From Pedobacter sp. MC2016-15 (lineage in GTDB: Bacteria > Bacteroidota > Bacteroidia > Sphingobacteriales > Sphingobacteriaceae): 64,000 nucleotides of DNA. Below the pieces are notes generated by a model, which searched no databases, had not been told where the DNA came from, and was given only the letters and a program-made list of their open reading frames with translations. This document shows positions 1 to 8,549 of this stretch, piece after piece (position 1 is the first letter of the stretch; every line of letters starts with the position of its first letter). Location: NCBI RefSeq assembly GCF_026239695.1, contig NZ_JAPIVS010000004.1, forward strand, positions 186,001-250,000, given 5' to 3'. A program made the translations under genes and the position numbers.

Positions 1-1
1 T

Positions 2-451
2 GCAAATAATAAAGTGCTGGGAATGGAAGATGTGTTTGCCATTGGTGATACGTGTATTCAAACTACTGACCCGCATTTCCCGCAGGGACATCCGCAGGTT
101 GCTCAGGTTGCTATTCAACAGGGACAAAACCTGGCAAAAAACCTGATCAAAGATCTGTCAAACGCTGCATGGAAGCCTTTTAGTTATTATGACAAGGGTT
201 CAATGGCGATCATTGGCAAAAACAAGGCGGTGGCCGACTTACCAAAACCTAAGTTATTCTTTAGCGGACTGCTGGCACTGCTGATGTGGTTGTTTATTCA
301 CTTGTTATCACTGATCAATTACAGAAACAGGATCAGGACCCTGTACAACTGGGGTGTGGCGTACCTGACTAACGATCAGTCGCTGCGTATGATTGTACGA
401 CCGGCAAGTAAATTTGAAACGGAAAACGTTAAACCTGTTAACAGGGTTTAA
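2..451 (+). CDS. Type II NADH:quinone oxidoreductase, C-terminal part (5' end outside window)
   Basis: The reading frame is open from base 2, so the N-terminal two thirds lie upstream of the window. What remains begins just before the second dinucleotide-binding signature (VFAIGDT), followed by the FPQGHPQVAQVA segment typical of single-subunit NDH-2 enzymes and the AIIGKNKAVAD stretch. A hydrophobic segment (FFSGLLALLMWLFIHLLSLI) and a basic tail follow, as in membrane-bound NDH-2, which oxidise NADH and reduce quinone without pumping protons. The quinol could feed the cytochrome bd oxidase encoded next. Family assignment is firm; the rest of the protein cannot be seen. Confidence 0.88.
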   Translation, partial: ANNKVLGMEDVFAIGDTCIQTTDPHFPQGHPQVAQVAIQQGQNLAKNLIKDLSNAAWKPFSYYDKGSMAIIGKNKAVADLPKPKLFFSGLLALLMWLFIHLLSLINYRNRIRTLYNWGVAYLTNDQSLRMIVRPASKFETENVKPVNRV

Positions 452-555
452 ACACCTTATAATTCTTTTGAAGGCCATCTGATGATGGCAGCAAATTATT
501 ACATTAACTAAGCAAAAGATTAGGTCTAAAGCTATCTCGCAATAGCCAATACCCC

Positions 556-563
556 TATTTTTG
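556..563 (+). promoter_or_regulatory. Bacteroidetes-type -7 element before cydA
   Basis: TATTTTTG matches the Bacteroidetes consensus TAnnTTTG. It ends only 4 nt before the cydA ATG, so transcription would start at or beside the start codon. No good TTTG -33 box is visible at the expected 19-21 nt upstream, so the call rests on the -7 element alone. Confidence 0.45.
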
Positions 564-567
564 CAGG

Positions 568-1896
568 ATGGATGATTTCTTAGCTGCCCGACTCCAGATG
601 GCCTTTTCCTTAGGCTTCCATATTGTTTTCTCCTGTATAGGAATGGTAATGCCATTCTTTATGTCTACAGCCCATTATTTCTGGCTGAAGAAAAAAGAGA
701 CGATCTATCTTGATGTCACCAAAGCCTGGAGCAAGGGAGTAGCGATATTTTTTGCTACCGGTGCAGTTTCAGGTACTGTACTTTCCTTTGAACTGGGACT
801 GCTCTGGCCACGCTTTATGGAACATGCCGGGCCGATCTTCGGAATGCCATTCTCCCTGGAGGGAACAGCGTTTTTTATCGAAGCGATTGCCCTTGGGTTT
901 TATCTCTATGGATGGAACCGCTTTAATCCCTGGTTCCACTGGCTCACAGGTGTCATGGTGGGGATCACGGGGCTCTTATCAGGTATTCTCGTCGTAGCAG
1001 CGAATTCATGGATGAACAGTCCCTCAGGATTTGATTTCGTCAACGGACAGTACCTAAACATAGACCCCATGAAGGCGATGTTTAATGCTGCCTGGTTTTC
1101 GCAGGCATTACACATGTGTGTAGCCGCCTTTGTCTCTACAGGATTTGCTGTTGCAGGTGTACATGCCTTAATGATATTAAAGGGAAAGAATGTGGCTTTT
1201 CACAATAAGGCGTTCCGCATTGCGGCGATCTTTGCCACGGTAGCAGCATGTTTACAACCCCTGAGCGGAGATATTTCGGCGAAGGATGTTGCTGTGAGGC
1301 AGCCCGCAAAACTGGCGGCGATGGAGGCACATTTCCATACAGAAAAAGGAGCATCACTCGTGATTGGCGGGATTCCGGATACGGCTACGCAAACAGTGAA
1401 CTATGCGCTGAAGGTGCCGAAACTGCTGAGTTTTATGGCTACCAATGATTTCAATGCGGAGATAAAGGGGCTGGATAGATTCCCTAAAAAAGATCATCCA
1501 CCGGTAATGGTCACGCATTTTGCCTTTCAGATTATGGTAGGTCTGGGAATGGCGATGCTGGCCCTGTCGCTCCTGTATTTCATCGCGCTGATCAAGAAAA
1601 AAAGCTGGTCGGACAGCAAGTGGCTGCTCAAACTATTTGTGCTGGCCACACCTCTGGGATATCTGGCGCTGGAGGCGGGATGGACGGTGACGGAAGTGGG
1701 CAGGCAGCCCTGGATTATCTATGGGGTGATGCGCACAGCGGATGCGGTAACGCCTATGCCTGGTATTGCCTACTCATTTTATTTGTTCACCGCGGTATAT
1801 ATCTCCCTGGCGATCATTGTCAGCTTTTTATTGTTCCGCCAGATTACGATGGTTGGCAAACTGTACGATTCATCCACCGATCATAAAACTCAATAA
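568..1896 (+). CDS. cydA: Cytochrome bd ubiquinol oxidase subunit I (CydA)
   Basis: 442 aa, polytopic. It is the haem-bearing, quinol-oxidising subunit of the bd-type terminal oxidase. Visible landmarks match E. coli CydA ligands: H18 (haem b595/d side), H182 and M323 (haem b558 ligands, equivalent to H186 and M393), and the W372-E376-R379 pattern in TEVGRQPW (equivalent to W441/E445/R448). The enzyme is shorter than E. coli CydA (522 aa), consistent with the short Q-loop class, which includes cyanide-insensitive oxidases; which class applies cannot be settled by eye. It is followed 3 nt later by cydB. Its ATG is the first in frame and sits directly behind a -7 promoter element. Confidence 0.95.
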   Translation: MDDFLAARLQMAFSLGFHIVFSCIGMVMPFFMSTAHYFWLKKKETIYLDVTKAWSKGVAIFFATGAVSGTVLSFELGLLWPRFMEHAGPIFGMPFSLEGTAFFIEAIALGFYLYGWNRFNPWFHWLTGVMVGITGLLSGILVVAANSWMNSPSGFDFVNGQYLNIDPMKAMFNAAWFSQALHMCVAAFVSTGFAVAGVHALMILKGKNVAFHNKAFRIAAIFATVAACLQPLSGDISAKDVAVRQPAKLAAMEAHFHTEKGASLVIGGIPDTATQTVNYALKVPKLLSFMATNDFNAEIKGLDRFPKKDHPPVMVTHFAFQIMVGLGMAMLALSLLYFIALIKKKSWSDSKWLLKLFVLATPLGYLALEAGWTVTEVGRQPWIIYGVMRTADAVTPMPGIAYSFYLFTAVYISLAIIVSFLLFRQITMVGKLYDSSTDHKTQ

Positions 1897-1899
1897 ACC

Positions 1900-2919
1900 A
1901 TGGTATACGTAGTGATCATTTTTCTCTGGACAGCTATACTTTTATATGTACTGCTGGGGGGTGCCGACTTTGGTGCGGGTATCATTGAATTGTTTACCTC
2001 CCCGGCAAACAGACACCGCACGCGCAAGAACATGTATGAGGCTATAGGCCCGGTGTGGGAAGCAAACCACATGTGGCTGATCATCGTGATCGTGATCCTC
2101 TTTGTGGGCTTTCCCAGGATTTATACTACTGTTTCTATTTATCTGCATATCCCTCTGGTATGTATGCTGCTGGGGATCATTGCCAGGGGTACAGCCTTTG
2201 TTTTCAGAAACTATGATGCCGTAAAGGATGATATGCAGAAGATATATACCAGGATATTTATTCTCTCCAGCGTGCTTACGCCATTTTTCCTGGGAATCAT
2301 TGCGGCCAGCGTGGTTTCCTCAAGAATTGATCTGGAGGCGAATGATTTTGTGTCCGCTTATATCTACAGCTGGCTCAACTTATTCTCTGTGGCCGTCGGG
2401 GTGTTTACCGTGACGATCTGTGCTTACCTCGCAGCGGTGTTTATTATCGGGCAGGCAGACGATGAATACGACCGGAAGCGCTTTACACGCAAAGCCACAC
2501 ATCTGATATTTGTCGTGATGGGGGCGGGGGCGCTGGTTTTTGTGGCTGCTGCTATCAATCATATTCCACTGCTGACCTGGATATTCAGTGATCTTCCGGG
2601 TATCATAGCGATTGTACTGGCAACAATTTCACTGGTGATCATGTTCTTCTTCCTGAACAAGAATAAACCGGTCATGATGAGAATACTGGCGGGCTTTCAG
2701 GTAACGATGATTCTGTTTGCAGCAACATATAGCCACTTCCCGGATATTGTTTTGTTAAAAGGCGGACAAAACCTGTCGCTGCTGGCAGATCAGGGTGAAC
2801 AAAAAACGATGGAAGCGCTTGGCTATGCACTGCTGATCGGCAGTGTGTTCATCCTGCCGGCACTTGCATATCTGATTTACAGCTTTCAGAAAAAAACAGA
2901 TACGATCTCAGATCATTAA
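1900..2919 (+). CDS. cydB: Cytochrome bd ubiquinol oxidase subunit II (CydB)
   Basis: 339 aa with about eight hydrophobic helices. The N-terminal LLGGADFGAGI segment and the EANHMWL motif about residue 55-61 are hallmarks of CydB, the partner that stabilises the haem-bearing subunit in the inner membrane. The gene starts 3 nt after cydA, so the two are translated from one mRNA. No CydX-like small subunit gene is visible directly downstream; a HAD phosphatase gene follows after 15 nt instead. Length is slightly below the E. coli protein (379 aa), as is usual in this phylum. Confidence 0.94.
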   Translation: MVYVVIIFLWTAILLYVLLGGADFGAGIIELFTSPANRHRTRKNMYEAIGPVWEANHMWLIIVIVILFVGFPRIYTTVSIYLHIPLVCMLLGIIARGTAFVFRNYDAVKDDMQKIYTRIFILSSVLTPFFLGIIAASVVSSRIDLEANDFVSAYIYSWLNLFSVAVGVFTVTICAYLAAVFIIGQADDEYDRKRFTRKATHLIFVVMGAGALVFVAAAINHIPLLTWIFSDLPGIIAIVLATISLVIMFFFLNKNKPVMMRILAGFQVTMILFAATYSHFPDIVLLKGGQNLSLLADQGEQKTMEALGYALLIGSVFILPALAYLIYSFQKKTDTISDH

Positions 2920-2934
2920 CATACAAAAAGAATT

Positions 2935-3549
2935 ATGGAAGAAACGGATTTCGCGAAGCTCAGTAAATTAACAGAAGGAGATTACCAGGCATTTTTATAT
3001 GATTGTGATGGCACCCTGGCTGATAATATGCCTGCCCATGCAGCAACTTATGTAGAGGTAGCGAAACAATATGCCGTGGACATGGATCCCGCAATTATTG
3101 ATGAGCTTGCGGGATGGCCGATAGCAAATGTTGTGGAAGAGCTGAACCTGCGGTATAATGCCACTATGGACCCGGAGGAATTCAGATCGCGTAAAGCACA
3201 GTTATTTGCCGACGAGTATATCAGTAAGGTGCTGCCTATTCCTTATGTAGTGGAACACCTGAAGGCCAATGCGGGTAAACTGAGGATTGGAGTAGTTTCT
3301 GGTGGCGACCGGATCGCTGTACAGCGTACGCTGGAAATTATTGGCGTAAGCGAATATGTGGAGGTACTGGTTTGTGCGGGGGAAACACCGAGAGGAAAAC
3401 CTTTTGCGGATCCATTTCTCAGAGCCGCGGAGCTGCTGGGGGTTGACCCAAAGAAATGCCTGGTATTTGAAGATGGAATCCCGGGAGTAAAAGCTGCCGA
3501 AGCGGCGGGTATGCATTGGGTGAGAATTGATCAGTTTACCTTTGGATAA
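2935..3549 (+). CDS. HAD-superfamily phosphatase, beta-phosphoglucomutase-like
   Basis: 204 aa. The four HAD motifs can be read: DCDGTLAD near residue 24 (nucleophile and acid/base Asp), a Ser in VVSGGDR, Lys in PRGKPFADP, and EDGIPGVKAA. The alpha-helical cap between motifs I and II is the small C1 type of beta-phosphoglucomutase and sugar phosphatases. Substrate cannot be told from sequence; sugar phosphates are likely. It lies 15 nt after cydB and 9 nt before the VirJ-like gene, so it is probably cotranscribed, although no functional tie to respiration is evident. Confidence 0.85.
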   Translation: MEETDFAKLSKLTEGDYQAFLYDCDGTLADNMPAHAATYVEVAKQYAVDMDPAIIDELAGWPIANVVEELNLRYNATMDPEEFRSRKAQLFADEYISKVLPIPYVVEHLKANAGKLRIGVVSGGDRIAVQRTLEIIGVSEYVEVLVCAGETPRGKPFADPFLRAAELLGVDPKKCLVFEDGIPGVKAAEAAGMHWVRIDQFTFG

Positions 3550-3558
3550 TATATCAGG

Positions 3559-4329
3559 GTGATGAAACACTGGCAAAAAGGGATGGGCCTGATGCTGATA
3601 TTGTTGATGTCAGGCTGCGGCGTACTGTCGAGAATACGGCAGACGAATCATCATGGAGTAGAAACTCATGACTTCGACCTTCCCGTGATTACCTATGCCA
3701 GTGTAGATTCTACGTCAAAAAAATTACTGATCCTGTTTTCCGGTGACGGGGGCTGGCTGGATTTCGAAGACCGGCTGGGTACCGGCTTTGCTGCAGAAGG
3801 TTTTGAAACGATAGGGTTTAATTCCAGGACTTACTTCTGGACGGCGCGAAGCCCACAGCAGACTGCTGAGGATGTGATGCAGCTGATCAGCAAATATGCG
3901 GCTCTTTATAAAACAAACAGGATTTACCTCTGCGGGTATTCTTTTGGTGCTGATGTCGTACCCTTTATTTACAACCGCATGGTGCCTTCAATGAAGAATA
4001 AGGTGGTAGCCATCGCCTTGCTGTCGCCTTTTGCTTCTTCGGATTTTATGGTGCATACTTCGGATTTGCTGAACCTTGCCGGCGACGATAAACCCTATAA
4101 AGTGCTGCCCGAGGTGGAAGCTATAAAAATTCCTGTGTTCTGCTTTTATGGAGAAAGGGAAAACCCAAAACCCCTGGAAACGGTTCAGAAAAGAAACTTT
4201 TCCCTGCGCCTGCTGCCGGGCGACCACCATTACGATGCCACCGCTAACCAGGACATACTATTGTCACTGCAGGGGCTGAGGAGAAAAAAATTGATACCTT
4301 TGCGCCATTATAATAAAACGATAAATTAA
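3559..4329 (+). CDS. VirJ/AcvB-like alpha/beta-hydrolase lipoprotein
   Basis: 256 aa. The N terminus carries a lipoprotein signal peptide ending in LLMSGC, so the mature protein should be lipid-anchored. The body reads as the VirJ domain of Agrobacterium VirJ/AcvB: a conserved FSGDGGW segment, a nucleophile elbow GYSFGAD (Ser about residue 132), and a late GDHHYD segment that could supply the catalytic His. AcvB is known as a hydrolase of aminoacylated phosphatidylglycerol in Agrobacterium; whether this protein does the same is inference, and no MprF/LpiA-like synthase is next to it. It sits between the HAD gene and a DUF3050 gene. Confidence 0.75.
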   Translation: MMKHWQKGMGLMLILLMSGCGVLSRIRQTNHHGVETHDFDLPVITYASVDSTSKKLLILFSGDGGWLDFEDRLGTGFAAEGFETIGFNSRTYFWTARSPQQTAEDVMQLISKYAALYKTNRIYLCGYSFGADVVPFIYNRMVPSMKNKVVAIALLSPFASSDFMVHTSDLLNLAGDDKPYKVLPEVEAIKIPVFCFYGERENPKPLETVQKRNFSLRLLPGDHHYDATANQDILLSLQGLRRKKLIPLRHYNKTIN

Positions 4330-4330
4330 G

Positions 4331-5110
4331 ATGAATAGCCATATTGCCAGGATACAGTCCGTAATAGAACCATTAAGACAGGAAATTATCAACCATAAAG
4401 TTTATTCAGTAATCAATGATATCGAGGACCTGAAAATCTTTATGCAATATCATGTGTATGCAGTGTGGGATTTTATGTCGCTGCTTAAATCACTGCAGAT
4501 TGGATTAACAAGTACAAGCACCCCGTGGTTTCCGGTAGGGAATGCCAATACCAGATACCTGATTAATGAGATCGTTACCGGAGAGGAATCTGATGTGGAT
4601 GCAGCAGGAATACGTAAAAGTCACTACGAGATGTATCTGGAAGCGATGGAACAGTGTGGCGCGGATACCAAACCTGTAATGGAATTTACTGCGATCTTAA
4701 AAGAAGAAAAGTCATTCTTCAAAGCCTATACTGAAGCGGATATCCCAAAGGAGGCACGTGAGTTTGTAGATTTCACCTTTGAGGTGATCGATGGAAAACA
4801 GTCCCATCTGCAATCGGCTGCCTTTACATTTGGCAGGGAGGACCTGATTCCGGCGATGTTTATCTCGATTGTCAGGGATCTGAATGAGAAATTTCCAGGT
4901 CAGCTTTCGCTGATAAAGTATTACCTGGATCGCCATATTGAAGTGGATGGTGATCATCATTCACATTTAGCGCTTGACATGACTGCAGAGCTTTGCGGTG
5001 AAAATGAAGAGTTCTGGAAAGAAGCAGAGGAAATTGCAGTTGCGTCACTCCAGCAACGTATCCATTTATGGGATGGTGTCTATAATGAGATCATTAGCGT
5101 AAATGCATAA
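4331..5110 (+). CDS. DUF3050 protein (haem-oxygenase-like fold)
   Basis: 259 aa, starting 1 nt after the VirJ-like stop codon. The sequence (YHVYAVWDFMSLLKSLQ near residue 37-53, then TRYLINEIVTGEE and a late DGDHHSHLA segment) matches the DUF3050 family as I remember it; members are mostly helical and resemble haem oxygenase/TenA folds. The conserved His and Glu residues (H38, E78, the HH of DGDHH) could bind metal, as in haem-oxygenase-like diiron proteins, but this is inference. Last gene of the cyd operon; a strong terminator follows directly. Confidence 0.75.
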   Translation: MNSHIARIQSVIEPLRQEIINHKVYSVINDIEDLKIFMQYHVYAVWDFMSLLKSLQIGLTSTSTPWFPVGNANTRYLINEIVTGEESDVDAAGIRKSHYEMYLEAMEQCGADTKPVMEFTAILKEEKSFFKAYTEADIPKEAREFVDFTFEVIDGKQSHLQSAAFTFGREDLIPAMFISIVRDLNEKFPGQLSLIKYYLDRHIEVDGDHHSHLALDMTAELCGENEEFWKEAEEIAVASLQQRIHLWDGVYNEIISVNA

Positions 5111-5146
5111 AAAAATCCGGTTCTTCATCAGAACCGGATTTTTTTT
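5109..5146. terminator. Bidirectional intrinsic terminator between DUF3050 and cvfB-like genes
   Basis: A perfect stem (5109-5123 with 5131-5145; core TCCGGTTC/GAACCGGA) with a 7-nt loop, flanked by an A-run on the left and T-run on the right, so it can end transcripts from both converging genes. Confidence 0.92.
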
Positions 5147-5978
5147 ATTCAGACAGTAATTTGATTTCGTGATCACCGATCATGATCAGTCTTTCTTTAT
5201 ACAGTGCACCTGTGGTTTTCTTAAAAGCTTTTTTGCTGATTTTTAAAAGCTCGTAAATGTCTTCAGGTGTGCTTTTATCACCAATAGGAAGCACGCCCTG
5301 GTTTTCTTCGAGCATTTTCATCAGTACGTCTTTCATATCGAGGATATGACCATAACCCATAGGCTGCAGGCTCAGGTCAATTTTACCTTCTACCCTGATT
5401 TTTTTGATCCAGCCTTTTCTCTGTTCGCCGGGATTCAGTTGATCAAACAATTCATTGGTATAGAGCAAACCGATATACTTGTTGTCAATGATCGCATTGT
5501 AACCCAGGTCGCTGCGATCGACAATCAGCAGGCTCACTTCGTCACCTTCCTCAAAGTCGATATCCTCTTCCTCTACAAAGTTGGTCAATCGTGAAGAGGC
5601 TACCATACGGTCGTTGGACTCGTCAAGGAACACATAAACTACATGTTTATCCCCTTTAAACATCGGGCGCTTTTGTTCTCTCTCGGGCACATATACATCT
5701 TTGTCGATGCCAATGTCCATAAAAACACCATTCTCGCCGTCTTCTACTACTGTAAGATAGGCAAAGTCGCCCACACAGGCCAAAGGCTTTTGCGTTGTGG
5801 CATACAATTTCCCGTCCTTATGCATGTAGACAAAAACATTGATATTCTCACCTACTTCCGCGTCCTTAGGGACATGGTTGTAGGGTAACAGCGCTTCTTT
5901 ATCGCCGTCTGACAGGATCAGGCCTGTTTCTGTCTTGTTTATAATTCTGAGTTCGTTGTATTGTCCTATTTGTATCAT
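5145..5978 (-). CDS. cvfB: CvfB/YitL-like S1-domain RNA-binding protein
   Basis: 277 aa. The protein consists of consecutive S1-like beta-barrels followed by a C-terminal winged-helix segment, as in S. aureus CvfB: N-terminal repeat with LILSDGDKEALLP, a second with GVFMDIGIDKDVYVPERE, a third with GYNAIIDNKYIGLLYTNE, and the ending SKKAFKKTTGALYKERLI, which is a strong family signature. Such proteins bind RNA in the cytoplasm; in staphylococci CvfB affects virulence gene expression, but the role in Bacteroidetes is not known. It stands alone and converges with the cyd operon at a shared terminator. Confidence 0.85.
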   Translation of the reverse strand: MIQIGQYNELRIINKTETGLILSDGDKEALLPYNHVPKDAEVGENINVFVYMHKDGKLYATTQKPLACVGDFAYLTVVEDGENGVFMDIGIDKDVYVPEREQKRPMFKGDKHVVYVFLDESNDRMVASSRLTNFVEEEDIDFEEGDEVSLLIVDRSDLGYNAIIDNKYIGLLYTNELFDQLNPGEQRKGWIKKIRVEGKIDLSLQPMGYGHILDMKDVLMKMLEENQGVLPIGDKSTPEDIYELLKISKKAFKKTTGALYKERLIMIGDHEIKLLSE

Positions 5979-6042
5979 CAGCGTTTCCGTTATTCAATCT
6001 GCAAAGGTAGCATTATCGGAACAGGAACAGCCTATGATCATG

Positions 6043-6531
6043 TTAAAATAAACGGTATCCCAATCTGAGCCCAAGTAGGTTGGGATAGGCGTAGTCGTCG
6101 TACTTTATTCCTATGTCAAATCTATTGTTCAGCTGTTTGGCAAGGATGACCGACCAGGCAGTATTCGAATTTCCATTGATATCTATGGCTAATCCTATAT
6201 CGCCGGCGAGGTAATATTTGCTTGTTGCGTAGATTTTTGCGCCTATTTTTAGCGGAATAATGTTTTGGTCGGCGATACCAATGAACTTGTCGCGAGAAAC
6301 GGAGGTGAATCCTGCACTGAATGTCGCTCCCAGCAGATCGGTCAGCCGCCGTTCAACCCGGATGTCAGCACCCAGGGAAAGACCTGCGTCTCTGAGATTT
6401 ACTGCGGGATTAAAGGAGGCGGTCAAGTCCCAGGTCTTGCGTCCGGCATCCGGCCTCCCCGATGTTTGTGCCTGCAGTTGACAAAGCTGTGCGAAAAGGA
6501 ATAAGGCAGTGAGTTTTAAAAATTGTTTCAT
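6043..6531 (-). CDS. Small exported protein, probable outer-membrane beta-barrel
   Basis: 162 aa. A signal peptide (MKQFLKLTALFLFAQLCQLQAQ) with an AQ cleavage site is followed by alternating polar and hydrophobic strands and a C-terminal Phe in GYRLF, the usual ending of outer-membrane barrels. The size suits an eight-stranded barrel. I do not recognise a specific family and no neighbour points to a role. It is monocistronic on the minus strand. Confidence 0.65.
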   Translation of the reverse strand: MKQFLKLTALFLFAQLCQLQAQTSGRPDAGRKTWDLTASFNPAVNLRDAGLSLGADIRVERRLTDLLGATFSAGFTSVSRDKFIGIADQNIIPLKIGAKIYATSKYYLAGDIGLAIDINGNSNTAWSVILAKQLNNRFDIGIKYDDYAYPNLLGLRLGYRLF

Positions 6532-6670
6532 CTGAATTTAATTTGTTCTACTAAATATAAGACTGTCATCAATGCATTTACCCCCATCGGGAATGAATAT
6601 TTTTTTTTAAAAACTCAGTATATTTAAATTTTGAGAACATATTCTGATCCTTAACGTTACTCAATTATAG

Positions 6671-7183
6671 ATGAACGATCCAGTAAGTAACCCCATTAAA
6701 ACTGCTTTTCCGCCAATTATTGATGAACACTGTACAGTGCTACTGCTGGGTACCATGCCCGGCGACAGGTCACTGCGGCTGCAGCAGTATTACGGTCATG
6801 CAGGAAATCATTTCTGGAAACTGATTTATGCGCTTTATGACCAGCCAGTAGAAGCTGACTATGCATCCAGAAAGTCCTTTTTACTGGAGCATCATATTGC
6901 TTTATGGGATGTGCTGGAGTCCTGTACCTGTGAAGGGAGTCTGGACAGCAATATCAAAAACGAGGTTACTAATGATTTCGCGGCTTTCTACGCTCAGTAT
7001 CCCAATATCACACATGTCTTTTTTGACAGCCGGAAAGCCGAAGAGTTTTACCTGAAATATGTAAAAAAGAGCCCGGCAAAGGTATACCATCTGCTGCCAT
7101 CACCGAGTGGTGCCAATGCTTCAAAAACTTTTGTGCAAAAGCTGGATGCCTGGAGAGAACTGCTGCTCTATACAAAAGGATAA
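6671..7183 (+). CDS. DNA-deoxyinosine glycosylase-like enzyme (uracil-DNA glycosylase superfamily)
   Basis: 170 aa. Motif 1 appears as LLLGTMPGDRSL (residues about 24-35), followed by QQYYGHAGNHFWKLIY and, near the C terminus, LPSPSGAN as motif 2. This combination marks the hypoxanthine/uracil glycosylase branch of the UDG superfamily, which removes deaminated bases (hypoxanthine, possibly uracil) from DNA as the first step of base excision repair. The single-domain length is normal. It is a lone gene; the MFS gene downstream starts 44 nt later behind its own -7 element. Confidence 0.82.
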   Translation: MNDPVSNPIKTAFPPIIDEHCTVLLLGTMPGDRSLRLQQYYGHAGNHFWKLIYALYDQPVEADYASRKSFLLEHHIALWDVLESCTCEGSLDSNIKNEVTNDFAAFYAQYPNITHVFFDSRKAEEFYLKYVKKSPAKVYHLLPSPSGANASKTFVQKLDAWRELLLYTKG

Positions 7184-7211
7184 ATCGTATTAATCAATCA
7201 CTTGTGTTGCT

Positions 7212-7219
7212 TATCTTTG
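7212..7219 (+). promoter_or_regulatory. Bacteroidetes-type -7 element before the MFS gene
   Basis: TATCTTTG fits TAnnTTTG exactly and ends 8 nt before the ATG, so the transcript would have almost no leader. A -33 TTTG is not clear. Confidence 0.5.
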
Positions 7220-7227
7220 CGGCATAA

Positions 7228-8388
7228 ATGAACGATATCATCTCCAAAAATACCCACAGGATATTCCTGAGTACATTTTTCTTTATGTCAGGCTTCAGCT
7301 TTTCTACCTGGGCCTCGAGGATTCCAACTATTAAAATGGCCTTTGGTTTCAATGATGCCGAGCTGGGCTCTATCCTGCTGGCGATGCCTGTAGGCTCACT
7401 GATCGGACTGCCGATTACAGGCTGGCTGGTGTCGAAGTATGACAGCCGCATTCCACTGACTGTAGGTTATGCTTTAAACTCGCTGGCCATGGCACTGATT
7501 GGTTTTACGCACAACACTGTGGCGCTCGTGGTGGCGGTAGTTTTATTTGCCTTTACCTCCAGGATTTTCAACATTTCCATGAACACGCAGGCGATCACTG
7601 TACAAAAGCTGTATACGAAAAAGATCAATGGATCATTTCATGGTTTCTGGAGTACCGGAGGGATTGCAGGAGTGGCATTTTCTACTATACTACTGGCTTT
7701 GAATGCCTCTATACAGGTTCACTTTATGATTGTGGCCTGCATCACGTTACTGATGGCGGTTTATTCCTTCAGGTTTTTGTTAAAGGGGGATCGTTCTGCA
7801 AGCGGAAATAAAATCATTATCGGCAAGCCTGATCCTTATATCATGTGTCTCGGTATTGTAGCCTTTTTATCGGCCGTTTGTGAAGGAGGGATGTTCGACT
7901 GGAGCGGGATCTATTTCCAGCAGGTGCTGCATGTAGAGATCTTTACTTATGGTTATTTGATTTTTATGTTGTTTATGGCGATGTCGCGTTTTCTTTCCGA
8001 TCTGATCATAGGAAAAATAGGCATGTCAGCAACATATCTCATGAGTGCCCTTTTTATCATCAGCGGTATTGCTATGGCTGTAATTATTCCACATTTCTGG
8101 ATCGCTATGATCGGTTTTTCACTGGTAGGTTTTGGAACGGCCTCAGTTATTCCGATGTCTTACTCCATGGCGGGCAATTCGCGAAAGTATTCCGCAGGAA
8201 TGGCAATCTCTATTATTGCCACCTATTATATCACAGGGACATTTTTAGGTCCTCCGCTGATTGGCTATCTCGCGCATGCCTTCGGTTTGCGTATTGCCTT
8301 CATCGTATTCGGACTTTGTGGCTTGTTGCTGATCCCGGTTTCTCAGCTGGTATTCAAATACAAAAAGTTTGAGGAAGAAATAATTTAA
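7228..8388 (+). CDS. MFS transporter (YbjJ/FucP-like)
   Basis: 386 aa with about 12 hydrophobic helices in two halves. The first half has the F-x-S-W-A-S-R-I-P segment after helix 1 and the loop WLVSKYDSR between helices 2 and 3, typical of the YbjJ group of major facilitator proteins. Those carry sugars or small metabolites across the inner membrane; the substrate cannot be read. It is a single gene with its own promoter element and a terminator hairpin beyond its stop. Confidence 0.82.
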   Translation: MNDIISKNTHRIFLSTFFFMSGFSFSTWASRIPTIKMAFGFNDAELGSILLAMPVGSLIGLPITGWLVSKYDSRIPLTVGYALNSLAMALIGFTHNTVALVVAVVLFAFTSRIFNISMNTQAITVQKLYTKKINGSFHGFWSTGGIAGVAFSTILLALNASIQVHFMIVACITLLMAVYSFRFLLKGDRSASGNKIIIGKPDPYIMCLGIVAFLSAVCEGGMFDWSGIYFQQVLHVEIFTYGYLIFMLFMAMSRFLSDLIIGKIGMSATYLMSALFIISGIAMAVIIPHFWIAMIGFSLVGFGTASVIPMSYSMAGNSRKYSAGMAISIIATYYITGTFLGPPLIGYLAHAFGLRIAFIVFGLCGLLLIPVSQLVFKYKKFEEEII

Positions 8389-8458
8389 AAAAAATACGGT
8401 CAACGCACAATATTTCAATTTTTGAGCGTTTATATTACCGAGAGCGTTAATTTAGATG

Positions 8459-8497
8459 GCGGGGATGTTGAGAAATTGATATCCCCGCTTCTTTTTT
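8459..8497 (+). terminator. Intrinsic terminator after the MFS gene
   Basis: Stem GCGGGGAT (8459-8466) pairs with ATCCCCGC (8481-8488), followed by a T-rich tract TTCTTTTTT. Confidence 0.85.
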
Positions 8498-8549
8498 ACA
8501 GGGTAAAACAATACCATGTTCAGGAATGTTATTCCGTAAACCCTAGATC

